A stretch of DNA of 64,000 nucleotides from Pelomonas dachongensis (GCF_043555865.1 NZ_JBIGHY010000009.1:144836-208835); one strand, 5' to 3'; counted from the stretch's first letter, positions 17,118-25,924 are shown. Numbers and translations: made by a program. The notes: generated from the sequence alone by a model not told the origin.

Positions 17118-18614
17118 TCAGTACAGCCGCACCGCGCTATCGAACTGCCAGGTGCGCCGGATCTCGACGACGTCGTAATCCCGCAGCAGCGCCGGCGGGA
17201 AGGCCGGGTAGTTCTCCTGGCCCTGCACGAGGCGGCGGATCGCGTCGTCCACGGCCGGCACGCCGCTGGAGCGCACGAACGTGACGGACTCGACCGAGCC
17301 GTTACTGCGCACCGCCACCGTCACCATGGCCTGCGTGTGCGGCTGGCGCGCCACCTCGCGCACCGCGTCGGGGCTGGTGTTGTTCTCGATCTTGCGCGCC
17401 CAGGCCTCGCCGTAGGCCACGAGCGCGGCGTTGCTGTCCACGCGGCCGAACAGACGTCCGCGCCGCGCGGGGGCCCAATCGGGGCGCTGGCGGTCGGCGT
17501 CGCGCCGGGCAGCTTCTTCGTCCAGTTGGCGGCCGATGGCGCGCAGCCGGGCCTCGCGCTGCGCCTCCTCGGCCTGCGCCTGCAACTGTGCATCCGCCAG
17601 GCGAGCAACTTCAACACGCGCGCGCTCGGCCCGCGCCGCGTCCAGGCGTGCGGCCTCCTGGCGGGCGGCATCGGCGCGCGCGGCCTCCTGGCGCAGTCCC
17701 TCCAGCCGCGCCGCTTCGAGGCGCTGCGCTCCCTGCTCGACCTGCTTGCGCGCCGCGTCCAGCTGGGCCATCTCGCCGGCGCGGTCGGCCATCGCCTGCG
17801 GGCGCAGGCCGTCGCCCGCCCGGCGCAGCGACTCGACACCCGCCCCGGCGGCGCCGGCCAGCGTGGAGACGGTCACCGTCGGCAAAGCGCTCGCGCCGTC
17901 GAGTCCGGCCACGTCGACGCTGCGTTCGCTGCGCAGGCGCAGCCCATCACCACTGCGGCGCAGCGCCTCGACGGCCGGCGCGGAGGCGCCCTGCAACGCC
18001 GCGATGGCCGCGTCGGGCCGCGCCGTGCCCAGCTGCGCCAGTTCGGCGGCGTAGTCGCGACGCGCGAACAGCGCGTCGCGCGAGCGGGACAGCGGCTGCA
18101 CCGCCGGCGCGGAGGCCGCCGACATCGCCGCAACGACCGCGTCAGGCAGCCCGGGCTCCGTCTGCACATCCCACACCGGCAGCGGCGGACGCTGCACGGC
18201 CAGCAGCTCGCGGGCCGGCGGTGCCGGTGGCAGGTCATCGGAGGCCAGTTGCCGCAGCTGGGCGATGGTCTCGCCCGGCGCGGGGGGCGAGGCTTCGGCA
18301 GGTTCGGCGGGGGGCGGCTCGCCGGGCACTGCGGGCGGCGCTGGCTGTGGCGGTGGCGCCTGCGCTGCCGCCACGGCGGGTGCGGCGGGTGCGGCGGGTG
18401 CTGCGGCCGACTGCAGCCTGACCCGCAGTTCGAGTTCGGGCACCTCGGTGCGGCGCTGCTGCCAGGGGAACTCCAGCCCCGGCAAGCCCTGCCCCTGGCC
18501 AAAGCTCAGGCTGAGCAGCAGGACGTGCGCCGCCAGCGACCCCAGCAACGCGGGCGGCAGTCGCCAGCGGCGGCGCAGACGCGCCCCAGCCGCTGCAAGG
18601 CCGCTCATGCGCAC
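17118..18614 (-). CDS. TolA/TonB-like envelope protein
   Basis: 498 residues. I use the GTG at 18614 because GAGGAG lies 7 bp upstream; another GTG (18632) and an ATG (18608) are also in frame. Order of parts: an Arg-rich cytoplasmic start, one membrane helix (PALLGSLAAHVLLLSLSFG, about 20-38), a Pro/Ala-rich periplasmic segment (70-130), a repeated unit containing SAPAV/RRSGDGLR (140-260), a long TolA-like Ala/Arg/Glu coiled coil (about 265-385), and a C-terminal TonB-type domain (AMVTVAVRSNGSVESVTFV onward). Proteins of this build transmit inner-membrane energy or structure to the outer membrane. No exbBD or tolQR is nearby. Whether it acts as a TonB or a TolA is not decidable from the sequence. 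Confidence 0.72.
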   Translation of the reverse strand: MRMSGLAAAGARLRRRWRLPPALLGSLAAHVLLLSLSFGQGQGLPGLEFPWQQRRTEVPELELRVRLQSAAAPAAPAAPAVAAAQAPPPQPAPPAVPGEPPPAEPAEASPPAPGETIAQLRQLASDDLPPAPPARELLAVQRPPLPVWDVQTEPGLPDAVVAAMSAASAPAVQPLSRSRDALFARRDYAAELAQLGTARPDAAIAALQGASAPAVEALRRSGDGLRLRSERSVDVAGLDGASALPTVTVSTLAGAAGAGVESLRRAGDGLRPQAMADRAGEMAQLDAARKQVEQGAQRLEAARLEGLRQEAARADAARQEAARLDAARAERARVEVARLADAQLQAQAEEAQREARLRAIGRQLDEEAARRDADRQRPDWAPARRGRLFGRVDSNAALVAYGEAWARKIENNTSPDAVREVARQPHTQAMVTVAVRSNGSVESVTFVRSSGVPAVDDAIRRLVQGQENYPAFPPALLRDYDVVEIRRTWQFDSAVRLY

Positions 18615-18632
18615 GTCACCGCTCCTCGCCAC

Positions 18633-19255
18633 TCCGCGTCGATGTCCCTGCCTGTCATCGCGCGATTGTCAGCGCCCGGCCTCGGCGAGCCGGGGGGTGC
18701 ATGGCGCCATCCCCCGAAGCCGGTGTCAGTGCAGGGGGCCCACGGTGTGCTCGTGCCCCGGCCAGCAGGCGTGCGGCGCCGCGCCGTCGTCGTCGGCCTG
18801 GTGGCGCGTGGCACGCCGCAGCGTCGTCAGCGGGTTGACCGGCGGGGCGAACCGCGGGTCCAGCGCCTTGGCGAGATGGGCGTGTAACCCAGCGCCTGGC
18901 GAACACGTCGCCGGCCCCGATCTTGTGAATGGTCCTGCTGGATCTGCAGGATGTTGTGGGACATCACGCCGTTGGCGTTCAGGATCTCGCCTCTGCGCGG
19001 GTCGGCCAGGTGGTGCCGTAGGCATTGACGATGGGCGCGGCGTCCAGCGAATGACGCTGTAGTACACGATACACCCCAGCATGGCACGGAGGCCATGTCC
19101 AGGCCCTGCTCGTCGTGGAAGTCTCAGTGGCTCGTGGCATGAGCCAGCGCAGACTGGCTGCGACTCGCCCCGGTATACCGGGCTTACGCAACAAAGCCCA
19201 AGATCAATACAGATAGTCAGTTAGAAACAATCAACGCCTTGATTGCAAGGGTCGC
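18633..19255. other. Degenerate gap without an intact gene
   Basis: Between the TolA/TonB-like gene and the lower-GC patch. It holds the metalloprotease remnant, then sequence with short frames on all strands that resemble no family I know. The composition drifts from very GC-rich to more AT-rich after about 19190, which suggests a junction near there. Confidence 0.5.
18726..19085 (-). pseudogene. Decayed fragment of a zinc-dependent metalloprotease (DUF4953 type)
   Basis: No intact frame, but three neighbouring minus-strand frames carry consecutive pieces of one family: YYSVIRW in one frame, DAAPIVNAYGTTW in a second and ADPRRGEILNANGVMSHNI in a third. In intact bacterial DUF5117/DUF4953 metalloproteases these occur in this order (RYNVIRW, then DPRTGEI, shortly before the HExxH region). 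The HExxH motif itself is not preserved. Frameshifts break the frame at about 19055 and 19000. I read this as a remnant of a once larger gene; the rest is missing from the window. Confidence 0.5.
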
Positions 19256-19369
19256 ATGGCAAAGCTAGCATCATTTGTCGCTGCCGACATGCTCGCGCAT
19301 TTTGGAGAGACCAGCGACATTCCGAAGTATGACCCCCGTAATCTCAATTCAGAGAACAGAGGAAAATAG
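19256..19369 (+). CDS. Possible 37-aa small protein
   Basis: A short frame starting ATG at 19256 with AAGGG four bases upstream, ending in TAG directly against the ATG of the next gene at 19370. The product starts MAKLASFVAADMLAHF and ends NLNSENRGK. It has no recognisable domain. The perfect abutment with the next gene and a usable ribosome-binding site support translation, but a remnant of a longer gene is equally possible. Confidence 0.25.
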   Translation: MAKLASFVAADMLAHFGETSDIPKYDPRNLNSENRGK

Positions 19370-19735
19370 ATGAAAAAGTCAATCGCTTCACTTTTCTTGG
19401 TCGCCACGGCAAACGTCTTGGTAGCAATCCCGGCAATTGCTTCCTACGCCAACCCTGGATCTCAACCCTATTATGCGCCTTCGTATGACGAGGATGGCGG
19501 CTGCCGCGAAGCGGGGTACGCCGAAGATGACATGAGGTTTTACTCCTCCTGGAATATCCCTGCACTGGCCGATGGCGAAAGCGTTACGGTAACCGGAACC
19601 GTGCAGGTAATGGGAGGCACTTGGACCGCCCCTTGGCCGGAGCCGGAACCTTGGTCCGGCTCTGACTACACCTTCACGTGCAACAACGGCACAATATCCA
19701 GCCCGAACACCAGTCAGTACGGCGGATGGAATTAA
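19370..19735 (+). CDS. Small exported protein of unknown function
   Basis: 121 residues preceded by GAGGAAA. The signal peptide (MKKSIASLFLVATANVLVAI...AIAS, cleavage near residue 24) is convincing. The mature part is about 95 residues and acidic, rich in Tyr, Ser, Trp and Gly, with two Cys (one in DGGCREAGY, one in YTFTCNNGT) that could form a disulphide. YSSWNIPALADGESVTVTGTVQV looks like beta-strand sequence. I recognise no family. Base composition is clearly lower in GC than the flanks, so the gene may be a recent arrival. Confidence 0.6.
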   Translation: MKKSIASLFLVATANVLVAIPAIASYANPGSQPYYAPSYDEDGGCREAGYAEDDMRFYSSWNIPALADGESVTVTGTVQVMGGTWTAPWPEPEPWSGSDYTFTCNNGTISSPNTSQYGGWN

Positions 19736-20215
19736 CGAAGTCCAACCATGGGCATCGGTAAATCATGGCTTCAATCGGAATGCGCTCTCCCTAGATTTGT
19801 GCCGTAGGCCAGTAAGCTGAGAGTTTGAAGGCTCCAAAAAACACGGAGCCAGCTCATGACCAGAGACCGTGCCCACGACGTTCAATCCCTGCCCGGATTG
19901 TCGCTGCTGGAGCTCAAACAGCTTCGGCAGCGATTCTTCGCGTACGTAGGAACTATTGAGCCTGTGTTCCCCCACACATTCCTGACGCCCACTGAACTTG
20001 CCGACGACGCCGGCTTGGGCGATCAGCTTGAGGTCTGGTTGGCCAGTATTCCGGCCCGCTATGCGTCCGCAGCGCCGAATCACCCGTTGCAGCGCTCGGC
20101 GGGCACCCATCGGCTCCATCACGTGCGCCACGCGCAAGGTCCGGGGGTATTGTTTGCATGGCATCCCTTGCAGCGGCTCACGGGGCCGAGATTCATTGCC
20201 GCCGGCCTTGCGGCA
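19736..20215. other. Gap with no confident gene
   Basis: Follows the small exported protein. A plus-strand frame starts at 19856 with GGAG seven bases upstream (MTRDRAHDVQSLPGLSLLE...) but runs on through the convergent GH115-GH8 gene, so it is either a broken gene or chance. A minus-strand frame (about 19763-20164) also stays open. Neither product is recognisable. GCTCC-N9-GGAGC (about 19830-19848) is a small inverted repeat just upstream of the plus-strand start. Confidence 0.4.
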
Positions 20216-23200
20216 TCACCAGGCCTGGAAGCGCCCGGTGATGTGCAGCAGGTTCATGAACTGCAGCAGGCCGTCGTAGTAGCGCCACTGGCCGGTGGGC
20301 GGCGCCAGTGCCCAGAGGTCGTCGACGAAGCGTTTGCCCAGTGACGCATCGACAAGCAGTGCGGCCACGGCATTGCTCGAGATCAGCCCCTTGGAGGGCT
20401 CGTCGTTCAGCGGCTTGCCGTCCAGCGTGTAGAGGTGCGGATAGGGCTTGCCGCCGGCGCCCTGCGCGGCAAAGAAGCTCAGCAGCTTGGTGCTGAGCCC
20501 CGCAGCGGCCGGGTTCTTGCCCCACCAGGCTTGGTCCACGCTCCAGTTCACAGCCGTGCGGAAGGCGTCGTAGCGGAAGTCTTCATGCCCCTCCAGAACC
20601 TTGGGTCGGCCGTCGAAATGCGCGTAGTCGGGCGTCAGGCCGGTCTTGGGATGTGCGGCCTTGGTGAAGTAGGCGCGGCTGATGTCGGCAATCTCGCGCC
20701 AGCGCTGGCGGTCCTCGGCGGTGGCGGCGCGGCGGGCCCAGATCTCGTAGAAAGCAGGCAGGTGGTAGGACGGGTCGCTGAAGTCAGCGGCATCGCCTAC
20801 GGGAACGAAGACGACCTGGCCGTGCTGGGCCGAGAACATGGCGCGCGCGCCTTCCTTGACGCCGCCGTTCATCGTCTCCTTGTGCAGCATGGCGGTCAGG
20901 ATTTCCTGCGCCTGGGCCTCGTAGTCGTAGACGCCCTTGCCGCTTCCCCAGCGCGACGCGGCCATCAATAGCGCGGTGGCCATGTACTCCTCGCCGTCGG
21001 AAGCGGGCACGGCGTTCTTGCCAAAGCCGGCACAGCCCTCGGGCTTGCACTGCCAGCGGAAGTAGCTCTGGCGCGGGCCGGAGCGGTAGCGCATGTGCGT
21101 CCAGGTCCAGTTCCACAGCGCGTCGAACTCGACCTTGCGGCCCCTCTGCACGGCAATCATCATCCCGTAGGACATGCCTTCGCTGCGCACGTCGTCGTTG
21201 CCCACGTCGAGCACATAGGAGGCTGGGCCGTCGGGTGTCGGCGCGGCGGGGTAGACGATGCGCTGGTCCTGGCCGCCCTCGAACAGCGATTGCCAATAGC
21301 CGTCCAGCTTGGCGGTGATGTCGGCCTCGCTGATGTCCGGCCGCAGCTCGCGCAGCAGGTTGCGGTAGTGGCCGGTCTCCGCTGCTGCACCCGGCGCCGC
21401 GCCGGGCGACGACTTGGCGGCAGCGGCGGGTACCAGCGACAACTTCTGCAGCAGTGCGTTGTCGTCCAGCCGCCAGACGCGGATGACGTGCCGGCCCGCC
21501 GGCAGCGTGACCGCATCGGCGCGCAACACGAAGCCGTTGCCGATGACGGCGTTGTACCAGTCGCGCTTCTCCGGCGTGTCCGCCGCGTTGGGCGTGGGGG
21601 TCAGGTTCAACGTCAAGGCCTGCGCGGGCCGGTCGCCAATGGCCACGGCCACGCGGACACCGCCGGTCTTGCGCACGTCCAGCGTGGGCAGCATGTGCAG
21701 CTGCAGCGCCCAGGTGCCGGGCTGAGCCAGGTCCACGTCGTACTCCAGGCGCACATTGTCGGCCACCGTCGTGGGCGCGCGGCCCTGCGGCAGCGCGACA
21801 ACGGCGCCCGCGCCGTGGCCCAGGTTGGGAATGGCTGTCCAGGTCAGGCCCTTGGCGCTGCTGGCGCGGGCGAACTGCGTGGCTTCGATGGCGTGCGCAG
21901 CAGCCGCGGCAGCTCGCTGGGCGGCGGTCAGCTGCCGCTGCACCACCGATGCGTCGGCCGTGCCGGCCACACGCTGCACGGCGGGCAGGAGGTCCTTGTC
22001 CGGCTGCTGCCAGTTTGTGTAGCCGATGTGGGTCTGCAGCATCATGCCGTTCCACTTTCCGCCCGCGAGGGTGTGGTACTGGTCGCGTATGTCCCGGTCG
22101 CGCGCGAAGGCAGCCTCGGCACGGTCGGCAAACACGTTGGCGCGCGGGTCACCGGCCTTGGCGAGCTGGCGGTTCCAGGCCACCGCGTAGTACAGCCGGT
22201 AGAGATTGCCCAGCGCAATGACCGGGTGCTCGACCAGCTGGAAGTAGGCATCGAGCTGGTCCGCACGCAGCCCGGACTTGACTTGGGCGACGCGCGCCTC
22301 CAGCGCATCCCACTCAGCCACCCGACGGCCGAAGTCGCCGCCGTCCAGCGCATCGGCAGTGGCCTTGCCCAGCGGGAAGGTGGCCGGATCGATCAGCTCA
22401 GGCTTGCGCCGCGCCGCGTACTGGCCGTAGCGCGTGACCAGCTCGCCAATCTGGGCCGCGTGAGCCGCGCCGAAGGTGGCTGCCGCCCAGGCCTTCGGGT
22501 AGGCCTTCAGCGCGTCGGGCGTCATGGCCTTGGGCGCCCAGGCCATGTCCAGGAAGAAGTGGATGGGGAACTCCACCGGCTTGATGTCACCTACGTTGAC
22601 GATCCACAGCGCGTCGGCACCATGTTCGCGGGCCAGGTCCATCTGCTGCCAGACCTTCTCGATCTGGTTGGTGTTCAGCCACTTGTAGTTGCGCGGCGCA
22701 CCGACGTAGTCGAAGTGGTAGTACACGCCGTAGCCGCCCTTGCGCTTGGCGGCGGCAGGGTCCGGCAAGCGGCGGATCTGACCCCAGTTGTCATCGGCAA
22801 ACAGCAGCAGCACGTCGTCGGGCACCTTCAGGCCCGCGTCGTAGTAGTCCTGCACCTCCTTGTAGAGCGCCCACATCTGCGGCGTCTGCTCGGTTGGCTG
22901 CTTGGTCACGTCCGCAATGATCTGGCGCTGGTCCTTGACGATGGTCTCCAGCAGCGTGGTCGCGGTGTGCTCGCTCATGGGCTCGTCGCCGTCGCCGCGC
23001 ATGCCCACCGTCACCAGCGTGTCGAAGGCGCTGCCGTCCGGGCGGCCCATCATGCGCTGGATGCCGCCGCGCCAGAACTCGCGCAGCTGCGGCGCGTTCT
23101 TGGCGTAATCCCACGCACCGCCCTGGTTGCGCTGCCACTCGTCATGAGCACGGCTCATCGGCTCATGGTGCGAGGTGCCCATGACGATGCCCATCTCGTC

Positions 23201-24022
23201 GGCCAGCACCATGTTCTGCGGGTCGTCGGCCAGGAAGGCGCGCGGCGGCCACATCGCCGGCCACAGATAGTTGGCCTTCAGGCGCAGCAGCAGCTCGAAG
23301 ACGTGTGCGTACATCTTGGCGTTGGTGCCGCCAAACCGGTTCTGCGCCCAGGTAGTGAGCGCGGGCGCCTCGTCGTTGATGAAGATGCCGCGGTACTTGA
23401 CGTGCGGCTGGTCGCCACGCCGGCCGGCCGTGATGAACACATTGGCCTGCTTCTCGACCGGCACATCCGCCCAGAAATGCCAGGGGCTGACGCCGATGCG
23501 CGCCGACAGGTCGTAAGCGCCGAACACCGCGCCGCGCCGGTCCGAGCCGGCGATGACCAGCGCGCGATCGACACCCGGGAAGGGCTTGTCCACCACCACC
23601 TGCCGGAAGGCTTCCCATTCGCCCTTGAAACCTTTCAGGTCGTCCGCCTTCAGCTTGCCGCGCTGGGCCAGGTCGTCCAGCAGCGCGCTGCGTCCCAGCT
23701 GGGCGATTAGCACAAGCTCGCGCGGCGCACCGGACGTGCCGCGCAACAGCGGCGCGGCGCGGCCGGACACGCGCTGCAGGTCGGCTGCGAAACTGCGCCC
23801 CACGTGCTGCAGCGCGGGGTCGGCGCCGGCCTCCACGAGCACTGCGGCCGGGTGGCCCGCGCGCACCAGGCCGAAGCCTTGGCCGACGTCCCGCACACAG
23901 ATCGAGGCCGGCTGGTCGCAGGCCACGGCGGCAATCGCGCCCACCGCCAACCCCCATCCCAGGGCGAGCTGCTTGAGGGTGGACAGCAAGGCTCGCCTGC
24001 CGGTTTGTGAAGTGAAATTCAT
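20216..24022 (-). CDS. Exported GH115-GH8 fusion: xylan alpha-glucuronidase plus exo-oligoxylanase
   Basis: 1268 residues from the ATG at 24022, which begins a signal peptide (MNFTSQTGRRALLSTLKQLA..., cleavage near VACDQ); in-frame ATGs at 24046 and 24067 are possible. Residues about 40-865 are GH115: NDEAPALTTWAQNRFGG, MRGDGDEPMS, LLFADDNWGQIRRLPD and HFDYVGAPRNYKW are family hallmarks. GH115 enzymes remove (4-O-methyl)glucuronic acid from internal and terminal xylose. After an Ala/Gly/Pro linker, residues about 880-1268 form a complete GH8 domain of the Rex type, which releases xylose from the reducing end of xylo-oligosaccharides. It has VRSEGMSYGMMIAVQ (likely acid Glu948), ASDGEEYMATALL and FRYDAFRTAVNW (likely base Asp1152). 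A single-chain pairing of these activities is unusual. It is divergent from the sugar-acid dehydratase operon. Confidence 0.9.
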   Translation of the reverse strand: MNFTSQTGRRALLSTLKQLALGWGLAVGAIAAVACDQPASICVRDVGQGFGLVRAGHPAAVLVEAGADPALQHVGRSFAADLQRVSGRAAPLLRGTSGAPRELVLIAQLGRSALLDDLAQRGKLKADDLKGFKGEWEAFRQVVVDKPFPGVDRALVIAGSDRRGAVFGAYDLSARIGVSPWHFWADVPVEKQANVFITAGRRGDQPHVKYRGIFINDEAPALTTWAQNRFGGTNAKMYAHVFELLLRLKANYLWPAMWPPRAFLADDPQNMVLADEMGIVMGTSHHEPMSRAHDEWQRNQGGAWDYAKNAPQLREFWRGGIQRMMGRPDGSAFDTLVTVGMRGDGDEPMSEHTATTLLETIVKDQRQIIADVTKQPTEQTPQMWALYKEVQDYYDAGLKVPDDVLLLFADDNWGQIRRLPDPAAAKRKGGYGVYYHFDYVGAPRNYKWLNTNQIEKVWQQMDLAREHGADALWIVNVGDIKPVEFPIHFFLDMAWAPKAMTPDALKAYPKAWAAATFGAAHAAQIGELVTRYGQYAARRKPELIDPATFPLGKATADALDGGDFGRRVAEWDALEARVAQVKSGLRADQLDAYFQLVEHPVIALGNLYRLYYAVAWNRQLAKAGDPRANVFADRAEAAFARDRDIRDQYHTLAGGKWNGMMLQTHIGYTNWQQPDKDLLPAVQRVAGTADASVVQRQLTAAQRAAAAAAHAIEATQFARASSAKGLTWTAIPNLGHGAGAVVALPQGRAPTTVADNVRLEYDVDLAQPGTWALQLHMLPTLDVRKTGGVRVAVAIGDRPAQALTLNLTPTPNAADTPEKRDWYNAVIGNGFVLRADAVTLPAGRHVIRVWRLDDNALLQKLSLVPAAAAKSSPGAAPGAAAETGHYRNLLRELRPDISEADITAKLDGYWQSLFEGGQDQRIVYPAAPTPDGPASYVLDVGNDDVRSEGMSYGMMIAVQRGRKVEFDALWNWTWTHMRYRSGPRQSYFRWQCKPEGCAGFGKNAVPASDGEEYMATALLMAASRWGSGKGVYDYEAQAQEILTAMLHKETMNGGVKEGARAMFSAQHGQVVFVPVGDAADFSDPSYHLPAFYEIWARRAATAEDRQRWREIADISRAYFTKAAHPKTGLTPDYAHFDGRPKVLEGHEDFRYDAFRTAVNWSVDQAWWGKNPAAAGLSTKLLSFFAAQGAGGKPYPHLYTLDGKPLNDEPSKGLISSNAVAALLVDASLGKRFVDDLWALAPPTGQWRYYDGLLQFMNLLHITGRFQAW

Positions 24023-24076
24023 GGACTCAAATGGTTGCGCGATCATTTGAAGTCTAGCGACTTGCATTCTTGTAGA

Positions 24077-24088
24077 TTCCCCTGGGAA
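24077..24088. promoter_or_regulatory. Inverted repeat TTCCC-CT-GGGAA
   Basis: A perfect 5-bp inverted repeat in the gap between the GH115-GH8 gene and the dehydratase operon. It lies in or near the leader of the fusion gene, depending on which start is used, and could be a secondary regulatory site. Confidence 0.25.
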
Positions 24089-24100
24089 ACCACTAAGTTT

Positions 24101-24118
24101 TGAATTTGAACGAATTCA
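24101..24118. promoter_or_regulatory. Probable operator TGAATT-N6-AATTCA
   Basis: A perfect 6-bp AT-rich inverted repeat centred in the divergent promoter region, 78 bp before the dehydratase start. AT-rich arms with a 6-bp spacer resemble ROK-type (NagC/XylR-like) operators, and a ROK repressor ends the neighbouring operon. It could control both directions. The local AT content also suits two overlapping promoters. Confidence 0.45.
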
Positions 24119-24195
24119 TATGATAGCGATAACAGATTGAGAATACGCCGCTCAATCCGCGCCGCGGGCGGCGCACTCCACCACTGCATTCCAAG

Positions 24196-25923
24196 ATGAC
24201 GATCACCGCCGAAGACCTGCGCAGCGCGCGCTGGTTCGCCAAGGACGACTTCCGCTCGTTCGGCCACCGCAGCCGCGTGCTGCAGATGGGCTACGGCCCC
24301 GAGGACTTCATCGGCAAACCGGTGATCGCCATCGTCAACACCTGGAGCGATGCCAATCAATGCCACACGCACTTCAAGCAGCGGGTGGAAGACGTCAAGC
24401 GCGGCATCCTGCAAATGGGCGGCTGGCCGCTGGAGCTGCCGGCCATCTCTTTGAGCGAGAGCATGGTCAAGCCGACCTCCATGCTCTACCGCAACTTCCT
24501 CGCGATGGAGACCGAGGAGCTGCTGCGCAGCCACCCGGTGGACGGCGCCGTGCTGATGGGCGGCTGCGACAAGACCACGCCGGGCCTGCTGATGGGCGCG
24601 ATCAGCATGGGCCTGCCGCTGATCTACCTGCCCGCCGGCCCGATGCTGCGCGGCAACTGGCGCGGCAACGTGCTGGGTTCCGGCAGCGACGCCTTCAAGT
24701 ACTGGGACGAACGTCGCGCCGGCCGCCTGAGTGACCAGGCCTGGGCCGAGATGGAAGCCGGCATCGCGCGCAGCCACGGCACCTGCATGACCATGGGCAC
24801 CGCGGCCACGATGATGGGCATTGCCGAGGCGATGGGTGTCACGCTGCCCGGCGCTTCGAGCATCCCCGCGCCCGACGCCAACCACATCCGCATGTCCGCC
24901 GAATGCGGCCGGCGCATCGTGCAGATGGTGTGGGACGACCTGACCCCCGCCAAGCTGTTCAGCCCCGGCAGCTTCCAGAACGCCATCGCCGTCGCGATGG
25001 CCATGGGCTGCAGCACCAACGCCATCATTCACCTCGTGGCCATCAGCCGCCGCGCCGGGCTGGCCGTCACGCTCGACGACTTCGACGCGGCCAGCCGCCA
25101 TGTCGGCGTCATCGCCAACATCCGCCCCAGCGGCGACCGCTACCTGATGGAAGACTTCTTCTACGCCGGCGGCCTGCCGGCGATGATGAACGTCATGCGC
25201 GCCAAACTCGATCTCACCGCGCTGACCGTCAACGGCAAGACGGTGGCTGAGAACATCGCCGGTGCCGAGGTCTTCAACGACGACGTGATCCGCCCGCTTG
25301 CCAACCCCATCTACGCCGAAGGCGCGCTGGCCGTGCTGCGCGGCAACTTGGCACCCGCCGGCGTCGTCATCAAGCCCAGCGCCGTCGCGCCGCACCTGCT
25401 CAGGCACACCGGCCGCGCGCTGGTGTTTGATGACTATCCCAGCCTGAAGGCTGCGGTGGACGACCCCGACCTGGACGTCACCGGCAACGACATTCTCGTG
25501 CTGCGCAACGCGGGCCCGAAGGGCGCCGGGATGCCCGAGTGGGGCATGCTGCCCATCCCGACCAAGCTGCTGAAAGCCGGCGTGACCGACATGCTGCGCC
25601 TGTCCGACGCGCGCATGAGCGGCACCAGCTACGGCGGCTGCCTGCTGCACTGCAGCCCCGAAGCCTTCGTCGGCGGGCCGCTGGCGCTGGTGAAGACCGG
25701 CGACCGCATCACCGTCGACGTGCCGGCCCGCACCATCCACCTCGAAGTCAGCGACGAGGAACTCGCCGAACGCCGCGCCGCCTGGACGCCGCCGCCGCCC
25801 CGCTACGAGCGCGGCTACGGCTGGATGTTCGGCCGCCACATCCTGCAGGCCCACGAGGGCTGTGACTTCGACTTCCTCGAAACCCAGTTCGGCGCGCCTG
25901 TGCCCGAGCCCGTGATTTATTGA
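24196..25923 (+). CDS. IlvD/Edd-family sugar-acid dehydratase, L-arabonate dehydratase type
   Basis: A 575-aa Fe-S dehydratase acting on aldonic acids. The cluster ligands are visible in WSDANQCHTH, GGCDKTTPG and SHGTCMTMGTA; the last of these and DARMSGTSYGGCLLH are typical of the sugar-acid branch rather than dihydroxy-acid dehydratase of isoleucine/valine synthesis. The length and the ending FGAPVPEPVIY fit L-arabonate and related dehydratases (EC 4.2.1.25), which make 2-dehydro-3-deoxy-pentonates. D-xylonate or another aldonate is possible. It is the first gene of an operon with RraA-like and ROK genes, divergent from a xylan-degrading enzyme. Confidence 0.85.
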   Translation: MTITAEDLRSARWFAKDDFRSFGHRSRVLQMGYGPEDFIGKPVIAIVNTWSDANQCHTHFKQRVEDVKRGILQMGGWPLELPAISLSESMVKPTSMLYRNFLAMETEELLRSHPVDGAVLMGGCDKTTPGLLMGAISMGLPLIYLPAGPMLRGNWRGNVLGSGSDAFKYWDERRAGRLSDQAWAEMEAGIARSHGTCMTMGTAATMMGIAEAMGVTLPGASSIPAPDANHIRMSAECGRRIVQMVWDDLTPAKLFSPGSFQNAIAVAMAMGCSTNAIIHLVAISRRAGLAVTLDDFDAASRHVGVIANIRPSGDRYLMEDFFYAGGLPAMMNVMRAKLDLTALTVNGKTVAENIAGAEVFNDDVIRPLANPIYAEGALAVLRGNLAPAGVVIKPSAVAPHLLRHTGRALVFDDYPSLKAAVDDPDLDVTGNDILVLRNAGPKGAGMPEWGMLPIPTKLLKAGVTDMLRLSDARMSGTSYGGCLLHCSPEAFVGGPLALVKTGDRITVDVPARTIHLEVSDEELAERRAAWTPPPPRYERGYGWMFGRHILQAHEGCDFDFLETQFGAPVPEPVIY

Positions 25924-25924
25924 C

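Noticed and set aside
19763..20164. 133-codon minus-strand frame
   Set aside because: No ribosome-binding site, no recognisable domain, and it competes with an equally weak plus-strand frame; kept only as part of a gap description.
21095..23710. 871-codon open frame on the plus strand inside the GH115-GH8 gene
   Set aside because: Composition is typical of antisense shadow, with no domain; the minus strand encodes two complete enzyme domains.
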